From an uncultured Alphaproteobacteria bacterium (lineage in GTDB: Bacteria; Pseudomonadota; Alphaproteobacteria; Micropepsales; Micropepsaceae): 8,284 nt of DNA. Location: contig CALDFO010000024.1 in the NCBI GenBank assembly GCA_937942205.1, forward strand, positions 1-8,284, in the 5' to 3' direction. The stretch's first letter is position 1. The number at the start of each line of letters is the position of its first letter. The notes beneath the pieces were generated by a model. It had not been told where the DNA came from. It did no database searches and saw only the letters and a list, made by a program, of their open reading frames with translations. The translations under genes were made by a program, and so were the position numbers. Positions 1 to 6,261 of this stretch are shown one piece after another.

Positions 1-381
1 TATCCCGACACGCCGTCGGGAATGCCGGGCGTACAGACGCTGGCCACGCTTCTGCTGGATCATGTGAACAAGGGCAATCTGACGCTGGAGCGGTTCGTGG
101 ACCTCACCGCCAGCGGGCCACAGCGCATCTTCGGCATCGCCGATAAGGGCCGCATCGCGCGCGGCTATGACGCCGATTTCACCATCGTGGACATGAGCCT
201 GACGCGCGAGATCACCAATGCCTGGATCGCCTCGCGCTGTGGCTGGACGCCGTTCGACGGCATGAAGACCAAGGGCTGGCCGGTGGCGGCCTTCCTGCGC
301 GGACGCCTGGTGATGCGCGACCATGCCGCCGTGACGGCGGCGGCGGGCGCGCCGGTGCGTTTCGTGGAAACCCTGGCGTGA
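1..381 (+). CDS. pyrC: Dihydroorotase, class I (C-terminal 126 residues; 5' end outside window)
   Basis: This is the C-terminal part of a cyclic amidohydrolase. Dihydroorotase interconverts N-carbamoyl-L-aspartate and dihydroorotate in cytosolic de novo pyrimidine synthesis. The frame is open from base 1 (YPDTPSGMPGVQT...) to the TGA at 379-381. Visible family marks are the SGMPGVQT segment, the GRIARGYDADFTIVD strand typical of the amidohydrolase C-terminal beta-sandwich, and the CGWTPFDGM...KGWPVAAFLRG stretch seen near the end of class I (COG0044) dihydroorotases. The metal-binding HxH motif and the carbamylated lysine would lie upstream and cannot be checked. Allantoinase and dihydropyrimidinase share the fold, and in a fragment of this size they are not fully excluded. 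The stop codon overlaps the start of the LysE-family gene, so the two are probably co-transcribed and translationally coupled. Confidence 0.82.
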   Translation, partial: YPDTPSGMPGVQTLATLLLDHVNKGNLTLERFVDLTASGPQRIFGIADKGRIARGYDADFTIVDMSLTREITNAWIASRCGWTPFDGMKTKGWPVAAFLRGRLVMRDHAAVTAAAGAPVRFVETLA

Positions 382-1022
382 ACCTGGTCACCCTGATCCT
401 TTCGGGCGTCGTGATGGGTCTGATCGCGGCGGTTCCGGTGGGGCCCGTGACCCTGATCTGTATCCGCCGCACCTTCGCCTTCGGCCCCGTCAACGGCTTC
501 ATGTCGGGACTGGGCGCGGCCTTGGGCGATGGCGTTTTCGCCGCCATTACCGGCTTCGGCCTGAGCTGGATCGCCCAGCTGATCGAGGGCTATTCCGCCC
601 TGATCTATCTGGTGGGCGGGGCGATGATGGTCTGGTTCGGGTTTCGCACCTTTGTCGCCGCGCCGATCCCCCGCTGCCAGGAGGAAGGCCCCGACAGCGG
701 CGGCTCCAACCTGTTTCACGCCATGCTGTCCACCTTTGCCCTGACCATCACCAATCCGGCCACGCTGCTGTTCTTCACCGGCATGTTCGCGGGACTCAGC
801 GGGCTGGCGGGCGGAGCGGGCAGCTATGGCGATGCCGGCTTTGTGGTGATCGGCGTGGTGGCCGGCTCGGCGGCCTGGTGGCTGGTCCTGACCACGGTGA
901 TCGGCCTGTTCCACGCCCGGATCGACGAGCGCGCCATGCGGATCATCAACCGGGTCTCCGGCCTGCTGGTGGGCATTTTCGGGCTGGTGGTGCTGGTCCA
1001 CCTGGCCCTGAAACTGGCCTAA
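378..1022 (+). CDS. LysE/RhtB-family amino-acid (or small-metabolite) exporter
   Basis: A 214-residue inner-membrane protein with six hydrophobic segments at about residues 4-26, 40-62, 68-92, 114-136, 152-176 and 192-213. Length and topology match LysE/RhtB exporters, which expel amino acids or related metabolites using the proton gradient. The N-terminal PVGPV (residues 20-24) sits where the family carries its conserved P-x-G-P, and the NPATLLFF segment (126-133) matches the family's mid-protein NP motif. The substrate cannot be read from sequence. The chosen start is GTG 378, which overlaps the dihydroorotase TGA (GTGA); a GGAA at 366-369 lies 8 bases upstream. An internal ATG at 414 would remove half of the first helix and is less likely. 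The stop is TAA at 1020-1022. Coupling to pyrC suggests shared expression, not necessarily a pyrimidine-related substrate. Confidence 0.85.
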   Translation: MNLVTLILSGVVMGLIAAVPVGPVTLICIRRTFAFGPVNGFMSGLGAALGDGVFAAITGFGLSWIAQLIEGYSALIYLVGGAMMVWFGFRTFVAAPIPRCQEEGPDSGGSNLFHAMLSTFALTITNPATLLFFTGMFAGLSGLAGGAGSYGDAGFVVIGVVAGSAAWWLVLTTVIGLFHARIDERAMRIINRVSGLLVGIFGLVVLVHLALKLA

Positions 1023-1152
1023 CTCCCCAATTTCCCACAAGGATTCGCAAAATTTTTTAACCTCCGGGCCCACTTCCGGCGTGCCGGACGCTATGGCGCG
1101 CCCCGGGACCCGGCTAGAATGACGCCTGGACGGGTGCGTGGATGGATTTTCC

Positions 1153-1157
1153 GGAGA
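1153..1157 (+). promoter_or_regulatory. Ribosome binding site deciding the FKBP start
   Basis: GGAGA lies 5 bases before the ATG at 1163 and leads into a clean signal peptide. An in-frame ATG at 1142 has no comparable site and would put seven extra residues, including two acidic ones, ahead of the basic signal-peptide start. This decides for 1163. Confidence 0.6.
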
Positions 1158-1162
1158 CTGGG

Positions 1163-1735
1163 ATGCGGCGTTTTGCGGTTGTTTTGGCATTGATGGCGGC
1201 GGCGGCTTTCGCCCCCCTGGACAGGGCGCAGGCCCAGGCGCCCGCCACGGCGGCGGCGCCCGCGACTGGCGCGGCGGCGGGCAATGACGCCCTGAGCATC
1301 GAGGCCAACCTGCGCTACCTGGAAGAGAACAAGAAGAAAAAGGGTGTGATCGTGCGCCCCAGCGGGCTTCAGTTCCGCATCATCCAGAACGGCTATGGCA
1401 AGCGGCCCACCGCCGCCGACTCCGTCACCGTCTATTACACCGGCACCCTGATCAACAATGTGATCTTCGACGGCACGTCGCCGGGCCTGCCCGCCACCTT
1501 CCGCGTGCAGGCGGTGGTGCCCGGCTGGATCGAGGCCCTGCAGTTGATGCGCGAGGGCGACCGCTGGCTGCTGACCATTCCGCCCAATCTGGGCTATGGC
1601 GTGCGCGGCGCGGGCAACGGCGCGATCCCGCCCAACCAGACCCTGGTGTTCGACATCCGGCTGGTGAAGGTGACCGTCCCGCCCAAACCGGGTGAGAAGG
1701 GCTATATCCCCGATCCGGCGGACCAGCAGCAGTAA
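1163..1735 (+). CDS. Exported FKBP-type peptidyl-prolyl cis-trans isomerase
   Basis: A 190-residue protein with an N-terminal signal peptide (MRRF, then a hydrophobic run, then AQA at residues 22-24 as a likely signal peptidase I site). It is probably periplasmic; there is no lipobox cysteine. An Ala/Pro-rich linker covers about 25-41, a short charged helix 44-60 (ending KKKK), and one FKBP domain about 66-170. The domain keeps the usual binding-pocket residues when aligned by eye to FKBP12: Tyr92 in VYYTG, Phe102-Asp103 in IFDGT, Trp122 in VVPGW, Tyr145 in LGYG and Phe163 in LVFDI. Catalytic activity is therefore expected. The tail after 170 is Pro- and Gln-rich. It lacks the long helical dimerisation domain of FkpA/Mip proteins. 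Only 15 bases separate it from the glucan synthase gene, so the two are probably one operon. An upstream TAGAAT at 1115-1120 resembles a -10 box, but I see no good -35 partner. Confidence 0.9.
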   Translation: MRRFAVVLALMAAAAFAPLDRAQAQAPATAAAPATGAAAGNDALSIEANLRYLEENKKKKGVIVRPSGLQFRIIQNGYGKRPTAADSVTVYYTGTLINNVIFDGTSPGLPATFRVQAVVPGWIEALQLMREGDRWLLTIPPNLGYGVRGAGNGAIPPNQTLVFDIRLVKVTVPPKPGEKGYIPDPADQQQ

Positions 1736-1750
1736 GCCGGAAGCAGAGGA

Positions 1751-4429
1751 ATGAGCCGCCTCCGCCGCATCTTCCAGCGCCTGTGGTCTGCGCGGCAGCC
1801 GCGCGACGGCCGCGCCCGCGTCGCCATCGCACTGGTGATGGTGGTGGCGGCCAGCGCCCTGTTCTGGATCAGCCGCGACTATACCGTGGTGGCGCCGGAA
1901 TGGGACGGGCAGGTGCGCGGCATCGCCTACAATCCCAGCCATCTGTTCACCATGCGCCAGATCCGCAACATTCCGCGCGAGCGGATCGAGCGCGACCTGG
2001 CGCAGCTGTCGCGCCTGACCAGCCGGGTGCGCACCTATACGGTGGACGGCGGCATGGACAAGGTGCCCGAGATCGCCCGCCGCTACGGCATGACCGTCTC
2101 GATGGGCATCTGGATCAGCCCCGATCTGGTCAAGAACGAAGAGCAGATCGAACTGGGCATCCGCACCGCGCTGGCCAACCGGCGCACGGTGGACCGGGTC
2201 ATCGTCGGCAACGAGACGCAACTGGAAGGTTTTGTCTCGCCGGACCAGCTCAACGACTACATCCTGCGGGTGCGCGCCGCGCTGCCCGCCCGCATCAAGG
2301 TGACGACGGCCGAGCCCTGGTCCACCTGGATGCTGACGCCCGAAGTGGGCCGGCATGTGGACGTGATCTTCGTCCATCTGCTGCCCTATTGGGAGAATGT
2401 GGACATTCACGGTGCCCTGAAATCGTCGGAGAATTTCTACAACCATGTCCAGAACCAGTTCCCCGACAAGCCCATCGTGGTGGGCGAGGCGGGCTGGCCG
2501 TCGGAAGGGCGCACGCGCGGCCGCGCCGAAGCCTCCGCCGCCAATGAAGGCTATTTCCTGCGCGGCTTCGTGCAGTTCGCCATGGAGCGGGGCTGGGACT
2601 ATTACCTGTTCGAAGCCTATGACCAGCCCTGGAAGGATGTGGGCGAGGGCGTGGCCGGCCGCTATTGGGGCATGTTCGACGCGCGCGGCAATCCCAAATT
2701 CGCCTTCACCGGCCTGCTGCGGACCTTCCCGGAATGGCGCTTCTATGCGCTGATGGCCTCGGGCATCAGCCTGCTGCTGGGGTTGCTGGTGCTGGGCCGG
2801 ATGCCCAAGGTGCGCCAGACCGGCTATCTGGTGATGGGCGGCATGATCGTGCTGGTCTCCACCGGCCTGTTGGCGGTGATCGACGCCACCGCCCTGGAAT
2901 ATGTGGACCCCACCGACATCATCGCCCTGGTGGCGATGTCGCCGCTGGTGGTGCTGGCCTGCGCCGTGATCCTGACCGAGGGCATCGAGCTGGCCGCTAG
3001 CCTGTGGCGGGTGGACCGGCGGGTGGTCAAGGCGGCGATCCCCCAGATCAGTCCGCGTGTCTCCATCCATGTGCCGACCTATAACGAGCCGCCCCAGATG
3101 GTGATCGAGACCCTGGATGCCCTGGCGCGGCTGGATTACGACAATTACGAAGTCATCCTTCTGGACAACAACACGCCGGAGCCGGAAACTTGGCGGCCGG
3201 TGGAGGCGCATTGCCGGGCGCTGAATGCCGCCATGCCCCCAACAGGAGCGCCGCCGCGCTTCCGCTTCTTCCATTTCGACGGCATCAAGGGCTTCAAGGG
3301 CGGGGCGCTGAACCGCGCCCTGGCGCTGACCGATCCCGCCGCGAAGTATGTCGCGGTGATCGACAGCGACTATCAGGTGCGGCCCTTCTGGCTGCGCCGG
3401 GTCATTCCCTATTTCGCCGCGCCGGGCATCGCGCTGGTGCAGGGGCCGCAGGATTACCGCGACGGGCCGGAAAACCGCTTCAAGGCGATGGCCTATGAGG
3501 AATATCGCGGCTTCTTCCATATCGGCATGGTGGAGCGCAACGAGCACAACGCCATCATCCAGCACGGCACCATGACCATCGTGGACCGGGCGGCACTGGA
3601 GGAGGTGGACGGCTGGAGCGAATGGTGCATCACCGAGGACACCGAGCTGGGCCTCAAGCTGTTCGAAGCCGGATACGAGGCCGCCTATGTGCCCCAGAGC
3701 ATGGGCTCGGGCCTGATACCCGACACGCTGGAAGCCTTCATGACCCAGCGTTATCGCTGGGTCTATGGCGCCATGCAGATGCTCAAGCGCCATGCCCGGG
3801 CCATTTTCGCGGGCGGCTCGGCCCTGAGCTGGTCGCAGCGCTATCAGTTCCTGTCCGGCTGGCTGCCCTGGATCTCCGATGGGCTGGGCATGATGGTCAC
3901 CATCATGGCGCTGATCTGGACGGCGCTGATGTGGTCGCTGCCCAGCTATATCGACGTGCCGATGCCCGCTTTGTCCATGGCGGCGATGGCGCTGTTCGCC
4001 ACCAAGCTGCTCAAGACCCTGCTGCTCTATCCGCCCAAGGTGGGATCGGGGATGCGCGGGGCCTTCATCGCGTCGGTGGCGGGCCTGTCCTTGACCCATA
4101 CGGTGGGCAAGGCGGTCTGGACCGGCCTGTTCACCTCCGGCAAGCCCTTCCTGCGCACGCCCAAATGCGCCGATCCCGCCAACTTCACCCAGGTACTGCG
4201 GGTGATCTGGCAGGAGACAGTTCTGCTGGCGCTGCTGACGGTGGCGATGATGTCGATGATCTTCGACCGCGGCTTCCAGGATCCGGCGGTGACGCTGTGG
4301 ATGGTGATGCTGGGCGTTCAGGCGCTGCCCTATGCCGCCACCGTGGCCACCGCCATTGTCAGCGTCCGCTCCAACCAGAAATCCGACGCCGCCCCGCTGG
4401 ACGTCCCGGCGCTGCCCAAAGCCGCTTGA
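1751..4429 (+). CDS. ndvB: GH17-GT2 fusion, NdvB-type beta-1,3-glucan synthase/transglycosylase
   Basis: An 892-residue inner-membrane protein. A first membrane helix (about 24-41) is followed by a GH17-like domain (about 54-328). That domain has the acid/base glutamate E155 in VGNE and the nucleophile E246 in VVGEAGWPS, plus FEAYDQPWK at 287-295. Helices at about 331-350, 357-376 and 387-410 bring the chain back inside to a family 2 glycosyltransferase (about 434-690). This has VPTYNEPP (441-448), D472 in LLDNN, the D538-S-D540 metal site, the TED base (628-630) and QRYRW (666-670, the QxxRW motif of processive enzymes). Further helices follow after about 703. Helix count and charge place GH17 in the periplasm and GT2 in the cytosol. 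Family knowledge: Bradyrhizobium and Pseudomonas NdvB have this layout and make beta-1,3(-1,6)-linked, often cyclic, periplasmic glucans; the GH17 part acts as a transglycosylase. This protein is unrelated to the Sinorhizobium cyclic beta-1,2-glucan NdvB. GGAAG at 1739-1743 serves the ATG. The exact glucan linkage is inference. Confidence 0.85.
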   Translation: MSRLRRIFQRLWSARQPRDGRARVAIALVMVVAASALFWISRDYTVVAPEWDGQVRGIAYNPSHLFTMRQIRNIPRERIERDLAQLSRLTSRVRTYTVDGGMDKVPEIARRYGMTVSMGIWISPDLVKNEEQIELGIRTALANRRTVDRVIVGNETQLEGFVSPDQLNDYILRVRAALPARIKVTTAEPWSTWMLTPEVGRHVDVIFVHLLPYWENVDIHGALKSSENFYNHVQNQFPDKPIVVGEAGWPSEGRTRGRAEASAANEGYFLRGFVQFAMERGWDYYLFEAYDQPWKDVGEGVAGRYWGMFDARGNPKFAFTGLLRTFPEWRFYALMASGISLLLGLLVLGRMPKVRQTGYLVMGGMIVLVSTGLLAVIDATALEYVDPTDIIALVAMSPLVVLACAVILTEGIELAASLWRVDRRVVKAAIPQISPRVSIHVPTYNEPPQMVIETLDALARLDYDNYEVILLDNNTPEPETWRPVEAHCRALNAAMPPTGAPPRFRFFHFDGIKGFKGGALNRALALTDPAAKYVAVIDSDYQVRPFWLRRVIPYFAAPGIALVQGPQDYRDGPENRFKAMAYEEYRGFFHIGMVERNEHNAIIQHGTMTIVDRAALEEVDGWSEWCITEDTELGLKLFEAGYEAAYVPQSMGSGLIPDTLEAFMTQRYRWVYGAMQMLKRHARAIFAGGSALSWSQRYQFLSGWLPWISDGLGMMVTIMALIWTALMWSLPSYIDVPMPALSMAAMALFATKLLKTLLLYPPKVGSGMRGAFIASVAGLSLTHTVGKAVWTGLFTSGKPFLRTPKCADPANFTQVLRVIWQETVLLALLTVAMMSMIFDRGFQDPAVTLWMVMLGVQALPYAATVATAIVSVRSNQKSDAAPLDVPALPKAA

Positions 4430-4440
4430 GGGGGCGGCTT
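4419..4440 (+). terminator. Weak hairpin over the ndvB stop codon
   Basis: AAGCCGC (4419-4425) pairs with GCGGCTT (4434-4440) across an 8-base loop that contains the TGA. No T tract follows, so it is at best a weak or attenuating terminator. Transcription could continue into the small membrane-protein gene. Confidence 0.25.
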
Positions 4441-4515
4441 GAAATCGCTGCTATCACAACCCATTTTCATGCGGCGTGATATGCCTGCCCGGATCACCCG
4501 CAAGGACCAGATGCC

Positions 4516-4728
4516 ATGATGTCGTTTCTGACCTTCCTGTTCGTGATGTACTGGCTGCCCACCATCATCGCGGTGGTGCGCGGCATTCCGGCACTGGGAA
4601 TCGCGGTCTTCAATTTCTTCCTGGGCTGGACGGTGATCGGTTGGATCGTCGCGCTGCTGCTGGCCCTGGCCGGACGGGCGCAGGAGCGCATCGTCATCAT
4701 CGACAGTTCGGGCCGCGTCGTCCGGTAG
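4516..4728 (+). CDS. Small two-helix membrane protein, superinfection-immunity (Imm-like) family
   Basis: A 70-residue protein with two membrane helices, about residues 4-21 and 27-51, then a short charged tail (GRAQERIVIIDSSGRVVR). The order Y-W-L-P-T-I-I-A-x-x-R-G (12-23) followed by N-F-F-L-G-W-T-V-I-G-W-I-V-A-L (33-47) is the signature I associate with the superinfection immunity protein family (Pfam Imm_superinfect), named after phage T4 Imm. Phage members stop DNA of a second phage entering at the inner membrane. Chromosomal members like this one are common and mostly uncharacterised, so an anti-phage role is not shown. AAGGA at 4502-4506 lies 9 bases before ATG 4516; an ATG at 4519 is the alternative. 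It follows ndvB by 86 bases on the same strand and may be its distal operon member or a separate unit. Confidence 0.75.
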   Translation: MMSFLTFLFVMYWLPTIIAVVRGIPALGIAVFNFFLGWTVIGWIVALLLALAGRAQERIVIIDSSGRVVR

Positions 4729-4739
4729 GGCCGCTCCCT

Positions 4740-4757
4740 TTTGTCATGTTTGTCATG
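4740..4757. repeat. Tandem 9-bp repeat at the edge of the dyad element
   Basis: TTTGTCATG occurs twice head to tail (4740-4748 and 4749-4757). The second copy forms the left tip of the REP-like dyad. It could be a slippage duplication or a remnant of element insertion. Confidence 0.6.
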
Positions 4758-4827
4758 CCCGCGCAGGCGGGCATCCAACTTTTTTCGGGTGCCGAAAGTT
4801 GGATTCCCGCTTTCGCGGGAATGACAA
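4750..4827. repeat. REP/dRS3-like mirrored double-hairpin element (78 bp)
   Basis: Two 33-base arms (4750-4782 and 4795-4827) are inverted copies of each other with 4 mismatches, around a 12-base centre. Each arm contains its own perfect hairpin: ATGCCCGC/GCGGGCAT (4755-4762 with 4767-4774) and ATTCCCGC/GCGGGAAT (4803-4810 with 4815-4822). CCAACTTT/AAAGTTGG (4775-4782 with 4795-4802) forms a third, central stem. Two of the four arm differences (4757 and 4772 against 4820 and 4805) are compensatory within each hairpin, which argues that the structure is maintained. The right half fits the ATTCCC-N8-GGGAAT pattern of Neisseria dRS3 repeats. Similar GTCATTCCCGCG-type repeats are dispersed in many proteobacterial genomes. 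It sits between two convergent genes, a usual place for REP-type elements. Confidence 0.8.
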
Positions 4828-4829
4828 GA

Positions 4830-4863
4830 GTGTTGAAGCTGTAAAGCCTTACAGCTTCAACAC
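4830..4863 (-). terminator. Perfect 15-bp hairpin overlapping the stop of the flavoprotein gene
   Basis: GTGTTGAAGCTGTAA (4830-4844) and its exact reverse complement (4849-4863) flank a 4-base loop. The right arm is the end of the minus-strand coding region (V-L-K-L-stop). On the minus strand the stem is followed by TCTTGTCATT, six T in ten bases, so it may act as an intrinsic terminator for that gene. On the plus strand the following bases are GC-rich, so no plus-strand termination is expected from it. Confidence 0.5.
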
Positions 4864-6261
4864 CGGCGGCACGGTCTTGCCGGGATTGAGGATGTTCTTC
4901 GGATCCAGCGCCGCCTTGATCGCCCGCATCGCGTCCAGTTCGGCATGGCTCTTGTAGCGGGGCAGGGCGGCGACCTTCATCGCGCCGATGCCGTGCTCGG
5001 CGCTGATCGAGCCGCCGAAATCCTTGACGATATCGTGCACGCATTGCTGCACGGCGTCCCATTTGGCCAGGAAGGCGGTGTCATCGCCATCTGCCGGACT
5101 GTTGAAATTGAAATGCAGATTGCCGTCGCCCAGATGGCCGAAGCCGACCGACCGCGCCCCCGGCGCGATCGCCAGTACCGCGGGCGTGGCGCGGGCCAGG
5201 AAATCGGGGATCGCCGCCACCGGCACGGAAATGTCGTGCTTGATCGAAGCGCCCTCGCGCTTCTGGGCCTCGGAGATGCTTTCGCGCAGCTTCCACAGCG
5301 CCGCCGCCTGGGTCTGGCTGGCCGCCACCACCGCGTCGGTGACAAGCCCGGCCGTCACCGCCTCGGCCAATCCGTTCTCGAGACTGGCGGCGAGGTTGGC
5401 ATCGCGTCCGCCCGTGGCCTCCATCAGCACATACCAGGGTGAGGGCGCCGGCATCAGATCGCGGGTTCCGGCGATATGGCGGATCACCAAATCCAGTGCG
5501 ATGCGCGGCATGAGTTCAAAGGCGCTGAGCATTCCGCCGGTGCGGGCCTGCAGCGCGCCCAGCAACGTCACCGCCGCCTGCGGCGACGGCACGGCGGCCA
5601 GGGCGGTGACGGACACTTCCGGCCGGGGGAACAGGCGCAGCGTGGCGGCAGTGACCACCCCCAGCGTGCCCTCGCTGCCGATCAGAAGTTGCTTGAGATC
5701 ATAGCCGGTATTGTCCTTGTGCAGCGCCCGCGCCATGTCCAGCACCGTGCCGTCGGCCAGCACCGCTTCCAGCCCCAGCACCAGCGCCCGGGTCATGCCA
5801 TAACGCAGAACCTGCGTGCCCCCGGCATTGGTGGCGATATTGCCGCCGATGGTGCAGCTGCCTTCCGAGGCCAGGCTGAGGGGAAACAGCAGGCCCGCCT
5901 CCGCCGCCGCCTGTTGTACCGTCGCCAGCGTCACGCCCGCTTCCACCGTCAGGGTCGCGCCTCGCGCATCCAGCGCCCGGATTCGATTGAGCCTCTTGGT
6001 GGACAGCACCACCTCGCCGTGAAAGGGAATCTGGCCGCCCACCAGTCCGGTATTGCCGCCCTGCGGCACCACCGCCGTGCCGCTTTCGTGGCACAGGCGC
6101 AGGATGGCGGACACCTGCGCCGTGGTGGCGGGCTTGAGCAGCAACGGCGAATGGCCCTTGTACTTGCCGCGCCATTCTTCCAGATGCGGCGCCAGCTCGG
6201 CCGGATCCTGCGAAAAGCCGTCCGGCCCGGCCGCGTCCTTCAGCCGGTCCAGAATGCTCAT
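4849..6261 (-). CDS. FAD-linked D-2-hydroxyacid dehydrogenase (GlcD/D2HGDH-like)
   Basis: A 470-residue flavoprotein of the VAO/PCMH superfamily with a C-terminal FAD-linked oxidase domain. It is expected to oxidise a D-2-hydroxyacid such as D-2-hydroxyglutarate or D-lactate to the 2-oxoacid, passing electrons to a carrier. FAD-binding marks are PQGGNTGLVGGQIP (66-79), GGNIATNAGG (139-148) followed by the LRYG segment, and LLIGSEGTLGVVT (192-204). Active-site marks are WKLRE (323-327), KHDISVP (341-347), GFGHLGDGNLHFN (373-385, with H376 and H383) and SAEHGIG (420-426, with E422). By analogy with D2HGDH, the two histidines and E422 would bind the metal. The ending ALDPKNILNPGK is typical of the family. 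Motif wording is closest to what I recall for D-2-hydroxyglutarate dehydrogenases, but the substrate is not settled. The protein is soluble, with no signal peptide. Its ATG overlaps the sua5-like stop by 4 bases (ATGA), so it is the second gene of that unit. A hairpin covers its stop codon. Confidence 0.88.
   Translation of the reverse strand: MSILDRLKDAAGPDGFSQDPAELAPHLEEWRGKYKGHSPLLLKPATTAQVSAILRLCHESGTAVVPQGGNTGLVGGQIPFHGEVVLSTKRLNRIRALDARGATLTVEAGVTLATVQQAAAEAGLLFPLSLASEGSCTIGGNIATNAGGTQVLRYGMTRALVLGLEAVLADGTVLDMARALHKDNTGYDLKQLLIGSEGTLGVVTAATLRLFPRPEVSVTALAAVPSPQAAVTLLGALQARTGGMLSAFELMPRIALDLVIRHIAGTRDLMPAPSPWYVLMEATGGRDANLAASLENGLAEAVTAGLVTDAVVAASQTQAAALWKLRESISEAQKREGASIKHDISVPVAAIPDFLARATPAVLAIAPGARSVGFGHLGDGNLHFNFNSPADGDDTAFLAKWDAVQQCVHDIVKDFGGSISAEHGIGAMKVAALPRYKSHAELDAMRAIKAALDPKNILNPGKTVPPVLKL

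Noticed and set aside
1075..1088. TCCGGC-GT-GCCGGA palindrome after the LysE-family gene as a terminator
   Set aside because: The 2-base loop is too tight, the stem is short and no T tract follows; the T run at 1053-1058 lies before it.
165..1190. A roughly 1-kb minus-strand open frame opposite pyrC and the LysE-family gene
   Set aside because: Low-complexity Gln/His/Gly/Asp composition, no family resemblance, and antisense to real genes.
1091..4099. A roughly 3-kb open frame on the minus strand opposite the FKBP gene and ndvB
   Set aside because: The translation is rich in His, Gln, Arg and Gly with no recognisable domain. It lies antisense to two strongly supported genes and is the usual GC-rich codon-position shadow.
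4750..4827. CRISPR array
   Set aside because: Only two copies, in inverted and not direct orientation, with no spacers.
4476..4844. Plus-strand open frame spanning the Imm-like gene, the repeat and the hairpin
   Set aside because: Its first half is a frame-shifted shadow of the 70-residue membrane protein and its second half translates the repeat. Its V-L-K-L ending comes only from the inverted copy of the flavoprotein 3' end.
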